Below are positions 44,755-53,565 of a stretch of DNA of 64,000 nt, in pieces. Numbering within the stretch: the stretch's first letter is position 1; every line of letters starts with the position of its first letter. The position numbers and the translations under genes are program-made. The notes under the pieces were generated by a model that was not told the DNA's origin, did no database searches, and saw only the letters and a list, made by a program, of their open reading frames with translations. The DNA is from Dyella terrae (lineage in GTDB: Bacteria > Pseudomonadota > Gammaproteobacteria > Xanthomonadales > Rhodanobacteraceae): positions 682,001-746,000 of the forward strand of contig NZ_CP089414.1 in assembly GCF_022394535.1 (NCBI RefSeq), written 5' to 3'.

Positions 44755-45432
44755 ATGAGTAACGTCATTTCCAGTATTGCCAGTTACCTCAGCCGGGACG
44801 TCGAGTCGCTCGATGTCATCGGCCAGAACGTCGCGAACATGCGGACGGCCGGCTATCGCACCGAGCGTCTCAAGGGTGACTTCCGTACTGCGACCGGCGC
44901 CGATGACCGCGCCCTCAGCATGCTGGATGGCAACCTCGACAAGACCGGCGCGCCGCTGGATCTCGCCATTCAGGGTGCGGGCTTCTTCGTGGTGGACCAG
45001 AACGGCCAGGAGCGCCTGACGCGCAATGGGCAGTTTCATATCGACGCCGATCACCAGCTGGTGGATGCCATGGGCCGCCCCGTGTTGGGCGAAGCTGGGC
45101 CGATCACGCTCGACAGTGCCTCCGTACACATTGGTGTCGATGGCGCCATCAAGGATGGCGACAAAGAGATCGACACGCTGAGGATCGTCGGCATCGCCAA
45201 CGCCGATGGCTTGCGCGAGATCGGCGATGGCCTCTATGCGTACGACGGTGCGACCGGCGACTGGAACGGCACCTTGCACCAGGGTGCACTGGAGCGCTCC
45301 AACGTCGACCCCGGCACCGAAATGGTGCGCCTGATGGAAGTGACTCGGCACGCGCAATCCGTGCAACGCGCCATTCAGGCCTATGACGCCGCCATGCAGG
45401 GCGGTATTTCCCACCTTGGCGACAACGCCTGA
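44755..45432 (+). CDS. flgF: Flagellar proximal rod protein FlgF
   Basis: A 225-residue periplasmic rod subunit exported by the type III gate, so without signal peptide. The N-terminal rod motif is ESLDVIGQNVANMRTAGYRT, a variant of the usual NNxANxxTxGYK. The core has LDLAIQGAGFFVVDQNGQERLTRNGQF, and the C-terminal helix is SNVDPGTEMVRLMEVTRHAQ. It is slightly shorter than typical FlgF (about 250). GAGGAG lies 4 bases before the ATG. Confidence 0.9.
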   Translation: MSNVISSIASYLSRDVESLDVIGQNVANMRTAGYRTERLKGDFRTATGADDRALSMLDGNLDKTGAPLDLAIQGAGFFVVDQNGQERLTRNGQFHIDADHQLVDAMGRPVLGEAGPITLDSASVHIGVDGAIKDGDKEIDTLRIVGIANADGLREIGDGLYAYDGATGDWNGTLHQGALERSNVDPGTEMVRLMEVTRHAQSVQRAIQAYDAAMQGGISHLGDNA

Positions 45433-45442
45433 GGAGCACGAG

Positions 45443-46210
45443 ATGATCGACGCGCTTTATATCGCTACCTCCGGCCTGAAAAGCCAGCAGAGCCAGATCG
45501 ATACGCTCTCCAACAATATTTCCAACATGCAGACGCCGGGCTTCAAGGCCAAGCGCGTTGCGTTCGGCGACATCGCGACCATGTCGCCTGCCCAGGTGGC
45601 CGCAGGGCTTTCGCCGGAGAGCGAAGGCGCCGGTTCGGAAATTATTGCCACGACAGCGCTGTTCTCGCAGGGTCAGGTGATGCAGACCAACAACACCTGG
45701 GATCTCGCCATTCAGGGCAGCGGCTTCTTCGAGGTGGTGGACGGTAACGGCAACCATCTGTACACCCGCGCCGGCCAACTTCACGTGGATAGCGAGGGCT
45801 ACCTCTCTACGGTCGATGGCAATCGATTGGCGCAGGAAATCCAGATTCCGCCGGACGCCGCGCAAATTCAGATCAACCAGAGTGGGCAGATCTACGCGAA
45901 CGTCGGCGGCAGTGCCACGCAAACATTGTTGGGCACGATCGAGCTGAGCGTGTTCCCTTCTGCGGACGGGCTGCAATCGGTGGGTGGCAACAATTTTTCA
46001 GCCACGCAGGCCTCGGGTGACCCCAGCGTGGAGAAGGCGAACGAGAACGGCACTGGCAGCATTCTGCAGGGCTCACTGGAGAGCTCGAATGTGGACATGG
46101 TGTCGGAGATGTCTTCGCTGGTGATCGCGCAACGGGCCTATCAGCTCAATGCACGCGTGCTGCAGGCATCTGACCAGATTCTCGACACCATCAATAATCT
46201 CCGGCAGTAA
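45443..46210 (+). CDS. flgG: Flagellar distal rod protein FlgG
   Basis: A 255-residue distal rod subunit of normal length. It begins ALYIATSGLKSQQSQIDTLS and NNISNMQTPGFKAKR, then LAIQGSGFFEVV, LYTRAGQLHVDSEGYL, and ends with SSNVDMVSEMSSLVIAQRAY. GAGGAG precedes the start by about 7 bases. It follows flgF by 10 bases, the usual order. Confidence 0.95.
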   Translation: MIDALYIATSGLKSQQSQIDTLSNNISNMQTPGFKAKRVAFGDIATMSPAQVAAGLSPESEGAGSEIIATTALFSQGQVMQTNNTWDLAIQGSGFFEVVDGNGNHLYTRAGQLHVDSEGYLSTVDGNRLAQEIQIPPDAAQIQINQSGQIYANVGGSATQTLLGTIELSVFPSADGLQSVGGNNFSATQASGDPSVEKANENGTGSILQGSLESSNVDMVSEMSSLVIAQRAYQLNARVLQASDQILDTINNLRQ

Positions 46211-46212
46211 GC

Positions 46213-46917
46213 ATGCGCCTGCTTCTTTTCGCTCTCGCCATCTTGTTGTTGCCCCTGCGCCTTATGGCCGGGGATGCGCAGCAGACAGTGGTCGCATCCC
46301 GACTGGTCGATGCGGCCCAGATCGTGCTGCGCGAGCGCCTGCCGGGCAACGGCGATGCGACGCTGTCCACCATGGGGGCGCCGGAGGACGTTCGCGTACC
46401 CACCGGTGCGGTGAGCATCAAAGCCCGCGACGTCAGCGGGCGCTGGCCGCGTTCGCGCGTTGGCGTGCCGGTGGATGTGTTGGTCGATGGCAGGGTTGTT
46501 CGGTCTGCCACAGTGTGGTTTGCCGTGAGCGTTCGCGGCAAAGCGCTCACTTACAGCGAGGACGCTGCCATGGGTGTGCCGGCGCAGTCCCTGCGTACGC
46601 AGGCCGCCGACATTGACATGGCGGCGCTCCAGGAAACGCCAGTCGAAAGCCCCGAAGCACTAGATGGCCTGCGCCTGCGCAGGCCGGTGCAGGCGGGCGC
46701 GCCCGTTCTGTCGAGTGATTTTGAAAAGATTCCAGACGTCGATCGACGGGAGAAGGTGCGTGTGCTCGCGAGCTACGGCGCCATTCATCTGACGACGCAC
46801 GGCGTCGCCAACAGCACGGGGAATGCGGGGGACGTGGTTCCCGTGCTGGTTGATGGTGCCGATGTGCCGGTGCGTGCTCGGGTTACCGATAAGGGAGTGG
46901 TCGAAGTTGTCCAGTAA
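46213..46917 (+). CDS. flgA: P-ring assembly chaperone FlgA
   Basis: A 234-residue periplasmic protein with a signal peptide (MRLLLFALAILLLPLRLMAG). The C-terminal SAF-like domain (RLRRPVQAGAPVLSSDFEKI, then VRVLASYGAIHLTTHGVANS and VVPVLVDGADVPVRARVTDK) is typical of FlgA, which prevents premature FlgI assembly. Its presence with flgI and flgH argues for a complete periplasmic and outer-membrane bushing. Confidence 0.88.
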   Translation: MRLLLFALAILLLPLRLMAGDAQQTVVASRLVDAAQIVLRERLPGNGDATLSTMGAPEDVRVPTGAVSIKARDVSGRWPRSRVGVPVDVLVDGRVVRSATVWFAVSVRGKALTYSEDAAMGVPAQSLRTQAADIDMAALQETPVESPEALDGLRLRRPVQAGAPVLSSDFEKIPDVDRREKVRVLASYGAIHLTTHGVANSTGNAGDVVPVLVDGADVPVRARVTDKGVVEVVQ

Positions 46918-47497
46918 ACACGTCATTGCGCTCATTCTGGCCTGCGTGCTGATGGCGCCGCGCTTGCATGCTCAGCATGCCGACGGCTCGATGATCGAGC
47001 CGGATACCTATCGGGGCCTGGCTGCCGACCGGCGTGCCCATCAGGTGGGGGACACCCTCACCGTGGTGGTCACCGAGACGGCGCAGGCATCCGCCAGCGC
47101 CAATACCGATGCGGATAGCGGCGTACAGCTTGCTGCCAACGTGCAGAGCAAGCGTTCGCAACATAACTACGGCGTCGGTTTGTCAGGTTCGGATGCGGGT
47201 GAAGGCAAGACGACCCGCGCCGGCATGCTACAGGCGCAGCTGACGGTGCGCGTCATGGCCGTGGAAGGCGACGAGATGCTACGCATTCGCGGTGAGCAGA
47301 CCGTGGTTGTAAACGGCGAGAAACAACACTTCGCGCTGACGGGACTTGTGCGGCCGGAGGACATCTCGTCCACAAACGTGATCCTTTCCAATCGGATCAG
47401 CGAAGCGAACATCGAGTTCACCGGCCAGGGCGACGTATCCGAAGCCCAGCGCCGCAGCATCCTTTATCGCATTACGCGCTGGTTGCACCTCATATGA
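46907..47497 (+). CDS. flgH: Flagellar L-ring protein FlgH
   Basis: A 196-residue outer-membrane L-ring subunit: DRRAHQVGDTLTVVVTETAQ, QAQLTVRVMAVEGDEMLRIR, GLVRPEDISSTNVILSNRIS and a C-terminal DVSEAQRRSILYRITRWLHL. TTG at 46907, 9 bases after GGGAG and overlapping flgA, is the best start. FlgH is normally a lipoprotein; here the leader is SSKHVIALILACVLMAPRLHAQ, where the lipobox (ILAC) is poor and lies early, while LHAQ suits signal peptidase I. Lipidation is therefore doubtful. Confidence 0.9.
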   Translation: MSSKHVIALILACVLMAPRLHAQHADGSMIEPDTYRGLAADRRAHQVGDTLTVVVTETAQASASANTDADSGVQLAANVQSKRSQHNYGVGLSGSDAGEGKTTRAGMLQAQLTVRVMAVEGDEMLRIRGEQTVVVNGEKQHFALTGLVRPEDISSTNVILSNRISEANIEFTGQGDVSEAQRRSILYRITRWLHLI

Positions 47498-48606
47498 AAT
47501 ATCTTGGCTTTGTCATTGCGTTGCTGGGCATAACCGCATTTCCCGTGCACGCGGATGCTGTCAGCGTCCGCCTGAAGGAAATCGCCCGCATCGAGGGCGT
47601 GCGCGATAACCCGTTGACAGGATACGGCCTAGTGATCGGCTTGGCCGGTACGGGCGATACGAGCAAGAACCACCTCACGGTGCAGTCGGTGGCCAGTACG
47701 CTGAGCCACTTTGGCGTGAACATCAGCCCCGATGATCTCAATAGTCGCAACGTGGCGGCTGTGCTCGTGACGTCGACATTGCCGGCGTTTGCCGAATCAG
47801 GGCAGAAGCTGGATGTGTCGGTGTCCTCGCTGGGTGATGCGCGCAGCCTGTCGGGCGGCGTATTGCTGCTGACGCCACTCAACGGCCCGGATGGAAAGCT
47901 TTATGCCCTCGCGCAGGGTGCGCTTTCCGTCGGCGGTTACGACGTGCGCTCGTTCGGCAGCGTGGAGCAGAAAAATCACCCCACGGTGGGCCGCGTGCCA
48001 GATGGTGCATCGGTCGAAAGGGAGGCGCCACTGGGGCTCAATACGGACAGCCGCACGCTGGACGTCGTGCTTTACCAGCCGGATTTCACCACGGCCGAGC
48101 GAGTGGCTGAATCCTTGCGTCGCAACGCAGGCGTCAACGCCGTGGCGGAACACGCCGGCAAGGTAAAGGTGGTGTTTCCCTCGCCGCAGACTGACATGGT
48201 GCGGGCCATTTCAATGATCGAGAACGTGCCGGTGGTGCCCGATGCCATTGCTCGCGTGGTGGTCAACGAGCGCACCGGAACCGTGGTGTCGGGCGGTGAC
48301 GTGCGACTTGGCAGCGTGACCATCTCGCAAGGCGATCTGCGCGTCTCGGTGCAGACCGACTACCTCGTGTCGCAGCCCGAGGGGCTTATCAACCCCTCTC
48401 GCAATATCGGCACGGCGGTCGTGCCGCAGTCGACCATCCGCGTGCAGGACCCGGAGGCCCGCATGGTCAACATGCCCAACGGCGCCACCGTGGCCGATCT
48501 GGTCGGGGCACTGCGTGCCATCCATCTGTCGACGCGGGACGTGATCACCATTCTTCAATCCATCAAGGCCGCCGGCGCGTTGCACGGCGACCTGGTTATT
48601 CAGTGA
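47494..48606 (+). CDS. flgI: Flagellar P-ring protein FlgI
   Basis: A 370-residue periplasmic P-ring subunit with signal peptide (MKYLGFVIALLGITAFPVHA). It has the family core RLKEIARIEGVRDNPLTGYG, LVIGLAGTGDTSKNHLTVQS, DVSVSSLGDARSLSGGVLLL and the C-terminal VADLVGALRAIHLSTRDVIT. Length matches the family. The ATG overlaps the flgH stop (ATGA). flgJ, which usually follows, is absent. Confidence 0.95.
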   Translation: MKYLGFVIALLGITAFPVHADAVSVRLKEIARIEGVRDNPLTGYGLVIGLAGTGDTSKNHLTVQSVASTLSHFGVNISPDDLNSRNVAAVLVTSTLPAFAESGQKLDVSVSSLGDARSLSGGVLLLTPLNGPDGKLYALAQGALSVGGYDVRSFGSVEQKNHPTVGRVPDGASVEREAPLGLNTDSRTLDVVLYQPDFTTAERVAESLRRNAGVNAVAEHAGKVKVVFPSPQTDMVRAISMIENVPVVPDAIARVVVNERTGTVVSGGDVRLGSVTISQGDLRVSVQTDYLVSQPEGLINPSRNIGTAVVPQSTIRVQDPEARMVNMPNGATVADLVGALRAIHLSTRDVITILQSIKAAGALHGDLVIQ

Positions 48607-48614
48607 GGCATGCC

Positions 48615-48983
48615 ATGGATCTGACTACTGAGGCTTTGCGCCTGAGCATGGGGCTGGCGCGAACACGCGCGGAAGTGGCGAGCGCCAATATCGCCAATGT
48701 CGACACCCCGGGGTACCGCGCGCAGCGCGCGGATTTCGGGCAGGCCGTGGGACTTCTGCAGCAGGCCGCCTCCCATGCCGAGATGAGTGGCGAGACGCTA
48801 CGTGTGGAAGGGGAGCGGGACATTGCTTCGAAAGTCACGAGATCGGACGCAGACGATGCGGGCGTGCAGCTTGATGGCGAGGTGGCCGATCTCGAGGCCG
48901 CCAGCACGGACTATCAGTCGATGACGGCTGTGCTTTCCCGTCGTTTCTCACTCATGCAGCTTGCGCTGGCAGGCAGGAACTAA
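48615..48983 (+). CDS. flgB: Flagellar proximal rod protein FlgB
   Basis: A 122-residue rod subunit with ARTRAEVASANIANVDTPGY, the consensus rod/hook N-terminal motif, and a C-terminal helix (DYQSMTAVLSRRFSLMQLAL). The ATG at 48615 is chosen because GTGAGG lies about 6 bases upstream; a GTG at 48603 is possible. It is followed by flgC after two bases. Confidence 0.9.
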   Translation: MDLTTEALRLSMGLARTRAEVASANIANVDTPGYRAQRADFGQAVGLLQQAASHAEMSGETLRVEGERDIASKVTRSDADDAGVQLDGEVADLEAASTDYQSMTAVLSRRFSLMQLALAGRN

Positions 48984-48985
48984 TC

Positions 48986-49399
48986 ATGGTGGATCAGATT
49001 TTTGCGGCGACACGCTACGGCCTTGAGTACGAGCGTCTGAGGCTGGAGGCGGCGAGCCACAACATTGCTGTCGCCAATACGCCCAGCGACAGTTCGCGGT
49101 CTTCGCAGTTGATGCGCGTATCCACCACGTTTCTTCCGCATGTGGGCGTGCAGGGCGCGGATGCCGGGCATTGGCCGCGCGCCATGCTGGTTGGCACGCA
49201 AGCTGCCGAGCGCAAGGTGCACGATCCGTCGGATCCGGCCGCGGACAAGGACGGCATGGTGAGCTACCCGAAAGTGGATATGGTCCAGGAAATGAGCGAA
49301 CTGATGGACGCCAGCCGAGCCTATGAGGCAAACGTCAGGGCGTTCAATACGCTGCGTGGCATGGCGCTGCATGCGCTGGATCTGGGCGGTGGCGCATGA
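48986..49399 (+). CDS. flgC: Flagellar proximal rod protein FlgC
   Basis: A 137-residue rod subunit: LRLEAASHNIAVANTPSDSS (a variant of the NIANxxTPGY motif) and the typical C-terminal GMVSYPKVDMVQEMSELMDA, SRAYEANVRAFNTLR. The second half is highly typical, the first-half motif somewhat altered. It overlaps fliE by four bases. Confidence 0.92.
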   Translation: MVDQIFAATRYGLEYERLRLEAASHNIAVANTPSDSSRSSQLMRVSTTFLPHVGVQGADAGHWPRAMLVGTQAAERKVHDPSDPAADKDGMVSYPKVDMVQEMSELMDASRAYEANVRAFNTLRGMALHALDLGGGA

Positions 49400-49698
49400 G
49401 CATCGCGGCCATTGACCCCATTGCGATCGGAAAGATCGACGCGGCGCACGAGGCTACGCCACTTAACCTTACCCAGGGAGAAAAGTTCATCGATGCCCTG
49501 GGTGATGGACTCAACAGCATCAACGCGGATCTTTCGCAGGCCGACTCGCTGGCACGGCAGATGGCTGCGGGCGATAAGGTGCCCGTGCACGACGTGATGA
49601 TCGCCTTTGAGCAGGCGCACCTGAAGTTGCAGATGGCAGTGGAGGTGCGCAACCGAGTGGTGGATGCGTACCAGAACCTGACCAACATGCAGTTGTAA
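49396..49698 (+). CDS. fliE: MS-ring/rod junction protein FliE
   Basis: A 100-residue adaptor between MS ring and rod, with FIDALGDGLNSINADLSQAD and the typical C-terminal VPVHDVMIAFEQAHLKLQMA, VEVRNRVVDAYQNLTNMQL. Normal family length. Order flgB-flgC-fliE-fliF is standard. Confidence 0.93.
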   Translation: MSIAAIDPIAIGKIDAAHEATPLNLTQGEKFIDALGDGLNSINADLSQADSLARQMAAGDKVPVHDVMIAFEQAHLKLQMAVEVRNRVVDAYQNLTNMQL

Positions 49699-49737
49699 TC
49701 GTACGTCGTGGACGGCAGTTCTATGCCCGGAGCAGGT

Positions 49738-51162
49738 ATGCAGCAGTTTTTCTCTAATCTATCCCGACGTTCTCGCGTCGCCTTCGCATTGGGGGCGCTC
49801 GCTATTGTGGGGATCACCGGCGGAGCCGCGTGGTGGCTGGGCCACCCTGATTACGGCGTGCTATTTCGCGACCTGAAGGATGCGGACGCCGCCGAAATCA
49901 CCATGGCGCTGGGCCAGATGCAGGTTCCTTATCGCATTACGGATGGCGGGCATTCGATCCTGGTGCCCGGCGATGCCGTGTACGACACGCGCATGAAGCT
50001 CGTATCTCAAGGCGTTCCCAAGGGTGGGAGCGTCGGGTTCGAGTTGTTCAAGGATTCGGACTATGGCGTGACGGAATTCGCCCAGCGCGTGAATTTCCAG
50101 CGCGCGTTGCAGGGCGAGCTGGAACGCACTATTGATGCGATGGACGAGGTGTCGTCGTCGCGCGTGCACCTGACCATTCGGCGGGACGATCTGTTCGCGC
50201 ACGACGGTGATGCCTCCAAAGCCTCCGTGAGCATTGCCATCAAGCCGGGCAAGCACGTGGATGCCCGCCAGGTGGTGGGTGTGCAGCGCCTTGTCGCATC
50301 CGCGGTCGAAGGATTGACGTCGGACGCCGTGGTGGTGCTCGACGGCAACGGCACGGTGCTGTCCGCGCACGCTGTGGATGGCTCTGGCTTTGCCGCAGAC
50401 GACCGCATGGACGAGCAGTCGCATCTCGAGTTGCAGTTGCGCCAGAAGGTGTCGACATTGCTGCACCGCGCACTCGCCAACGACGATTTCACCGTGTCGG
50501 TGGATGTTCGCCTCAACTACGACCACGTGAAGCAAGTGCGCGAGCGCCTTATTGCACAGGGTAAGGACGGTAACGGGCTGTTGGTCAGGGAAAAAACCGG
50601 ATCCAGCGGTAAGTCCGCCGACGACTCCGATCCCGATCGCCTGAAGCCCGGCTCGTCGAGCACTGACCGCGAAGTGGAGTATGCGCACGGACGCGAGCAA
50701 GAAGAGATCGTGCAGGCGCCTGGGCGTATTGAGCGAATTTCCGTGGGCATCGTGGTGCCAGACGCCATGCCTTCGGGCGAGTTGTCCAAACTATCGGATG
50801 TGGTCTCCGCGGGTCTGGGCCTGGATCCGAATCGGGGCGACAAGGTGGATATCGCATCCATCGCGCCGCCGGTGACCCTGGCGAACGACAAGCCTCATGT
50901 GGCGAGCACGAACGGATCCTCGGCCGAGACCTCGTCGGTGGACGATACCGATGGTGCGCAGCAAGCCCGGGGTGACGCCATGCGTGTGAGTCGCATGCCT
51001 ACCTGGGCCTATCTCGCCCTTGGCGCGGGAGCGTTCCTGCTGGTCGCGCTGTGGATGGCCTTTAGCACGCGCCCCCGCCCCCGCCGGCTTACCGCGCCGG
51101 AACGCGAAGAGGCGCTCCAGCGACTCCGTCAGTGGATTTCCACGGCTGAGGTGAAGTCGTGA
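49738..51162 (+). CDS. fliF: Flagellar MS-ring protein FliF
   Basis: A 474-residue inner-membrane ring protein, shorter than the usual 530-570. It has an N-terminal helix (SRVAFALGALAIVGITGGAA), ring-building motifs (DYGVLFRDLKDADAAEITMA, VPKGGSVGFELFKDSDYGVT, FAQRVNFQRALQGELERTID, VSSSRVHLTIRRDDLF), a disordered loop and a second membrane helix (YLALGAGAFLLVALWMAF). Only about 35 residues follow that helix. In motile flagella this tail binds FliG, so the short tail fits the reduced FliG encoded next. ATG at 49738 is chosen for GGAG 5 bases upstream; GTG at 49708 has no ribosome site. Confidence 0.9.
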   Translation: MQQFFSNLSRRSRVAFALGALAIVGITGGAAWWLGHPDYGVLFRDLKDADAAEITMALGQMQVPYRITDGGHSILVPGDAVYDTRMKLVSQGVPKGGSVGFELFKDSDYGVTEFAQRVNFQRALQGELERTIDAMDEVSSSRVHLTIRRDDLFAHDGDASKASVSIAIKPGKHVDARQVVGVQRLVASAVEGLTSDAVVVLDGNGTVLSAHAVDGSGFAADDRMDEQSHLELQLRQKVSTLLHRALANDDFTVSVDVRLNYDHVKQVRERLIAQGKDGNGLLVREKTGSSGKSADDSDPDRLKPGSSSTDREVEYAHGREQEEIVQAPGRIERISVGIVVPDAMPSGELSKLSDVVSAGLGLDPNRGDKVDIASIAPPVTLANDKPHVASTNGSSAETSSVDDTDGAQQARGDAMRVSRMPTWAYLALGAGAFLLVALWMAFSTRPRPRRLTAPEREEALQRLRQWISTAEVKS

Positions 51163-51608
51163 ATGCAGCGGGCATGCGCAAGGCGGCGGTTTATCTGGCG
51201 TCGCTGCATCCAACGGATCGACGCTGGTTGTTGGCGCAGTTGCCCGTGGCGTCGGCGCAACAGTTGTGGGCGCTTGCCGAAGAAGCAGAGCCTCTGGTTC
51301 GCGCGATGCCTGAATCGCTGCACGCGCTGTTGGCGGAGCAGGATCAGCACGATGCTATTGAAGTGCCCACGCCAGACCTTTTGATCGGAGCAATCAATAC
51401 GCTCGATGAACCATGGGCGGCGCGGATGATCGCCGGTGCTGCGCGGGATCACGCGGAAATCTATCTCGCCGCCTGTTTCCGGCAGCGCGCCATCGGCATA
51501 CGCAGCGAACTGATGACGTTGCCGCAGAAGTTTCCCGCGGCACTGGCGCAGTGTCTTGCTGAGGAGCTGTCCTTGATGGCCAATCAGGCTGAGGCGGCAT
51601 CCGCATGA
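51159..51608 (+). CDS. Severely reduced FliG-like protein
   Basis: A 149-residue cytoplasmic protein at the FliG position between fliF and fliH. Residues 5-45 (MRKAAVYLASLHPTDRRWLL, AQLPVASAQQLWALAEEAE) resemble the N-terminal FliF-binding domain of FliG. FliG is normally about 330 residues with an EHPQ-containing middle domain and a charged C-terminal torque helix; neither is present, and no downstream frame supplies them. The ATG overlaps the fliF stop and the stop overlaps fliH, so it is not an obvious truncation by frameshift. It could be a minimal C-ring adaptor similar in role to the small proteins of virulence secretion systems. A FliG origin is inferred from position and weak motif. 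Confidence 0.6.
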   Translation: MNAAGMRKAAVYLASLHPTDRRWLLAQLPVASAQQLWALAEEAEPLVRAMPESLHALLAEQDQHDAIEVPTPDLLIGAINTLDEPWAARMIAGAARDHAEIYLAACFRQRAIGIRSELMTLPQKFPAALAQCLAEELSLMANQAEAASA

Positions 51609-52240
51609 TCCGCCGTTTGTCCGATGCCATGGGTGCAGATAGCGCCATGCCCTATCTGCCCACGCAGGTTGCGTCTTCCGCAATGCCGGAAGTGGCGCCC
51701 GCAGACACCAAGGCTTATAGCGACGGCTACCGCGAGGGATTCGAGGCGGGCGATGAAGATAGTCGGCGCGAAGCCGAAGCAAGATTGGCTGCGATCGAGA
51801 ATGAGCTGCGCGGTCGATTCGAAACGGCTGAGTCATTGCTACATGCCGAGCGCGAGCGCCTGTCCGTCCTTCTGGAGCGGCTGGCAGAGTCCGAAGCCCA
51901 GCGTGTGATGGCGATGGAGGCCGCAGCCTTCGAGATCGCCTTGCTTTGCATTTCAAAAGCGTTTGGCGAGCGTGATGGCGATCAGGCGCTTATCGGCCGC
52001 CTGGTCTCCGGCATGGTGCAGGAATTTCGTTCGGACGCTGTGCGTCTGCAGGTGGCGGATAGCGACAGACAGCTGTTGCCCGAGCAAATCGACGGCATGG
52101 CTATCGAGTCAGATCCCGCAATGTCGCCAGGCTCCTGTGCGCTGGTCACTCAGCGCGGGCGCATTGAGACGTCCATCGCCGAGCGCCTGACGACCATCCA
52201 TCAGGCCATGGTCGATTCGCTCCAAGGGGCAGGACCCTGA
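51605..52240 (+). CDS. fliH: Flagellar export ATPase regulator/stator FliH
   Basis: A 211-residue cytoplasmic peripheral-stalk protein. It has a flexible N-terminus, a glycine/acidic segment YSDGYREGFEAGDEDSRREA with spaced small residues typical of FliH, a long coiled coil (about residues 50-110), and a V-ATPase E-like C-terminal domain (FEIALLCISKAFGERDGDQA). It holds FliI at the C-ring through FliN. Overlaps both neighbours by a few bases. Confidence 0.88.
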   Translation: MIRRLSDAMGADSAMPYLPTQVASSAMPEVAPADTKAYSDGYREGFEAGDEDSRREAEARLAAIENELRGRFETAESLLHAERERLSVLLERLAESEAQRVMAMEAAAFEIALLCISKAFGERDGDQALIGRLVSGMVQEFRSDAVRLQVADSDRQLLPEQIDGMAIESDPAMSPGSCALVTQRGRIETSIAERLTTIHQAMVDSLQGAGP

Positions 52241-53565
52241 TGGGTGCCGCGGTGGCGAAGCTCGAACGTATCCTTGCCAGTGCTACCTGGGTGCGTCGCG
52301 TTGGACGCTTGGTGGCGTTCAATGGCCTGGTGATCGAAGCCGAGGGTCCGGATGCGGTGATCGGCGAGTTGTGCCATGTCTTCGGCGATGCCAATGAAGC
52401 GCCGGTGCTTGCCGAAGTGGTGGGCTTTCGCGAAGGCCGCGTACTGTTAATGCCGTTCGGTCACCTTCGTGGCAAGCCGGTGGGAGCCGTCGTGGAGGCG
52501 CTCGGTCGTCGACTGCGTGTCCCTGTAGGGCGCGACATGATCGGCAGAGTGTCGGACGCCTTCGGCAATCCGCTCGATGATAAGCCGCCGTTCCGCGCCG
52601 AGACGGACCGGGACCTGTATGGAAGTGCCATCAATCCCTTGGCGCGTGCACCACTGAGCGAGGGCCTCGAAACTGGCGTTCGTGCCATCGACACCTTGGT
52701 GCCCTTGGCCAAGGGGCAGCGCGTTGGCATCTTCGCGGGCAGTGGCGTGGGAAAGAGCACCTTGCTTGGCATGCTCGCCGGTCATGTCCGTGCAGACGTC
52801 ATCGTGGTTGGGTTGATCGGGGAGCGTGGTCGCGAAGTCGCGGACTTTCTCCACGATGCGCTGAGCAAGGAGGGGCGGGCACGCTCCGTATTGATCGTGG
52901 CGACCGCTGACCAGCCGGCGCTGCAGCGTACTCATGCCGTCCATGCTGCCCATGCCGTGGCCGAGTATTTCCGGGATCTCGGCAAGGACGTCCTGCTGGT
53001 GATCGATTCCATCACGCGATTCGCTATGGCTCAGCGCGAAGTGGGGCTGGCCACGGGGGAGCCGCCGACATCTCGCGGCTACCCGCCGTCGGTGTTCAAT
53101 CTGTTGCCACAGATCCTGGAGCGTGGAGGAAGCCTGAAGGGCTCCGGGACGATCACCGCCATCTACAGCGTGCTGGTGGAAGGCGACGACATGAACGAGC
53201 CCGTCGCTGATCACATGCGCGCGATTCTCGATGGCCATATCGCGCTCTCGCGTGATCTGGCATCGCGTGGGCAGCTTCCAGCGATCGATCTTCTCTCCAG
53301 CATCAGTCGCCTGCAGTCCAAGGTATGTCAGGCCGATGAGCTTGAGTTGATGCAACGCGTTCGTTCCATGATCGCAGTTCATGAAGCCTCGCGTGACCTG
53401 GTGGACATGGGGGCATATCAAGCGGGCGCGAACCCGTCGCTGGACGAGGCCCTGCGACGCCATCCGGATATGGTCGAGTTCATTCGCCAGATGCCCGGTG
53501 AACGGACCACGAAGGAGCGCAGCATGCATATGCTTCGCGAGCTGATGACAAAGGGCGCGGAATGA
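52240..53565 (+). CDS. fliI: Flagellum-specific ATPase FliI
   Basis: A 441-residue export ATPase homologous to F1 beta. Walker A is GSGVGKST at residues 167-174 (K172), followed by VIVVGLIGERGREVADFL, the Walker B region DVLLVIDSITRFAMAQREVG, and EPPTSRGYPPSVFNLLPQIL with SYSVLVEGDDMNEP-type sequence after it. All catalytic motifs are intact, so ATP-driven export is likely. The start overlaps the fliH stop (TGATG). Confidence 0.95.
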   Translation: MGAAVAKLERILASATWVRRVGRLVAFNGLVIEAEGPDAVIGELCHVFGDANEAPVLAEVVGFREGRVLLMPFGHLRGKPVGAVVEALGRRLRVPVGRDMIGRVSDAFGNPLDDKPPFRAETDRDLYGSAINPLARAPLSEGLETGVRAIDTLVPLAKGQRVGIFAGSGVGKSTLLGMLAGHVRADVIVVGLIGERGREVADFLHDALSKEGRARSVLIVATADQPALQRTHAVHAAHAVAEYFRDLGKDVLLVIDSITRFAMAQREVGLATGEPPTSRGYPPSVFNLLPQILERGGSLKGSGTITAIYSVLVEGDDMNEPVADHMRAILDGHIALSRDLASRGQLPAIDLLSSISRLQSKVCQADELELMQRVRSMIAVHEASRDLVDMGAYQAGANPSLDEALRRHPDMVEFIRQMPGERTTKERSMHMLRELMTKGAE

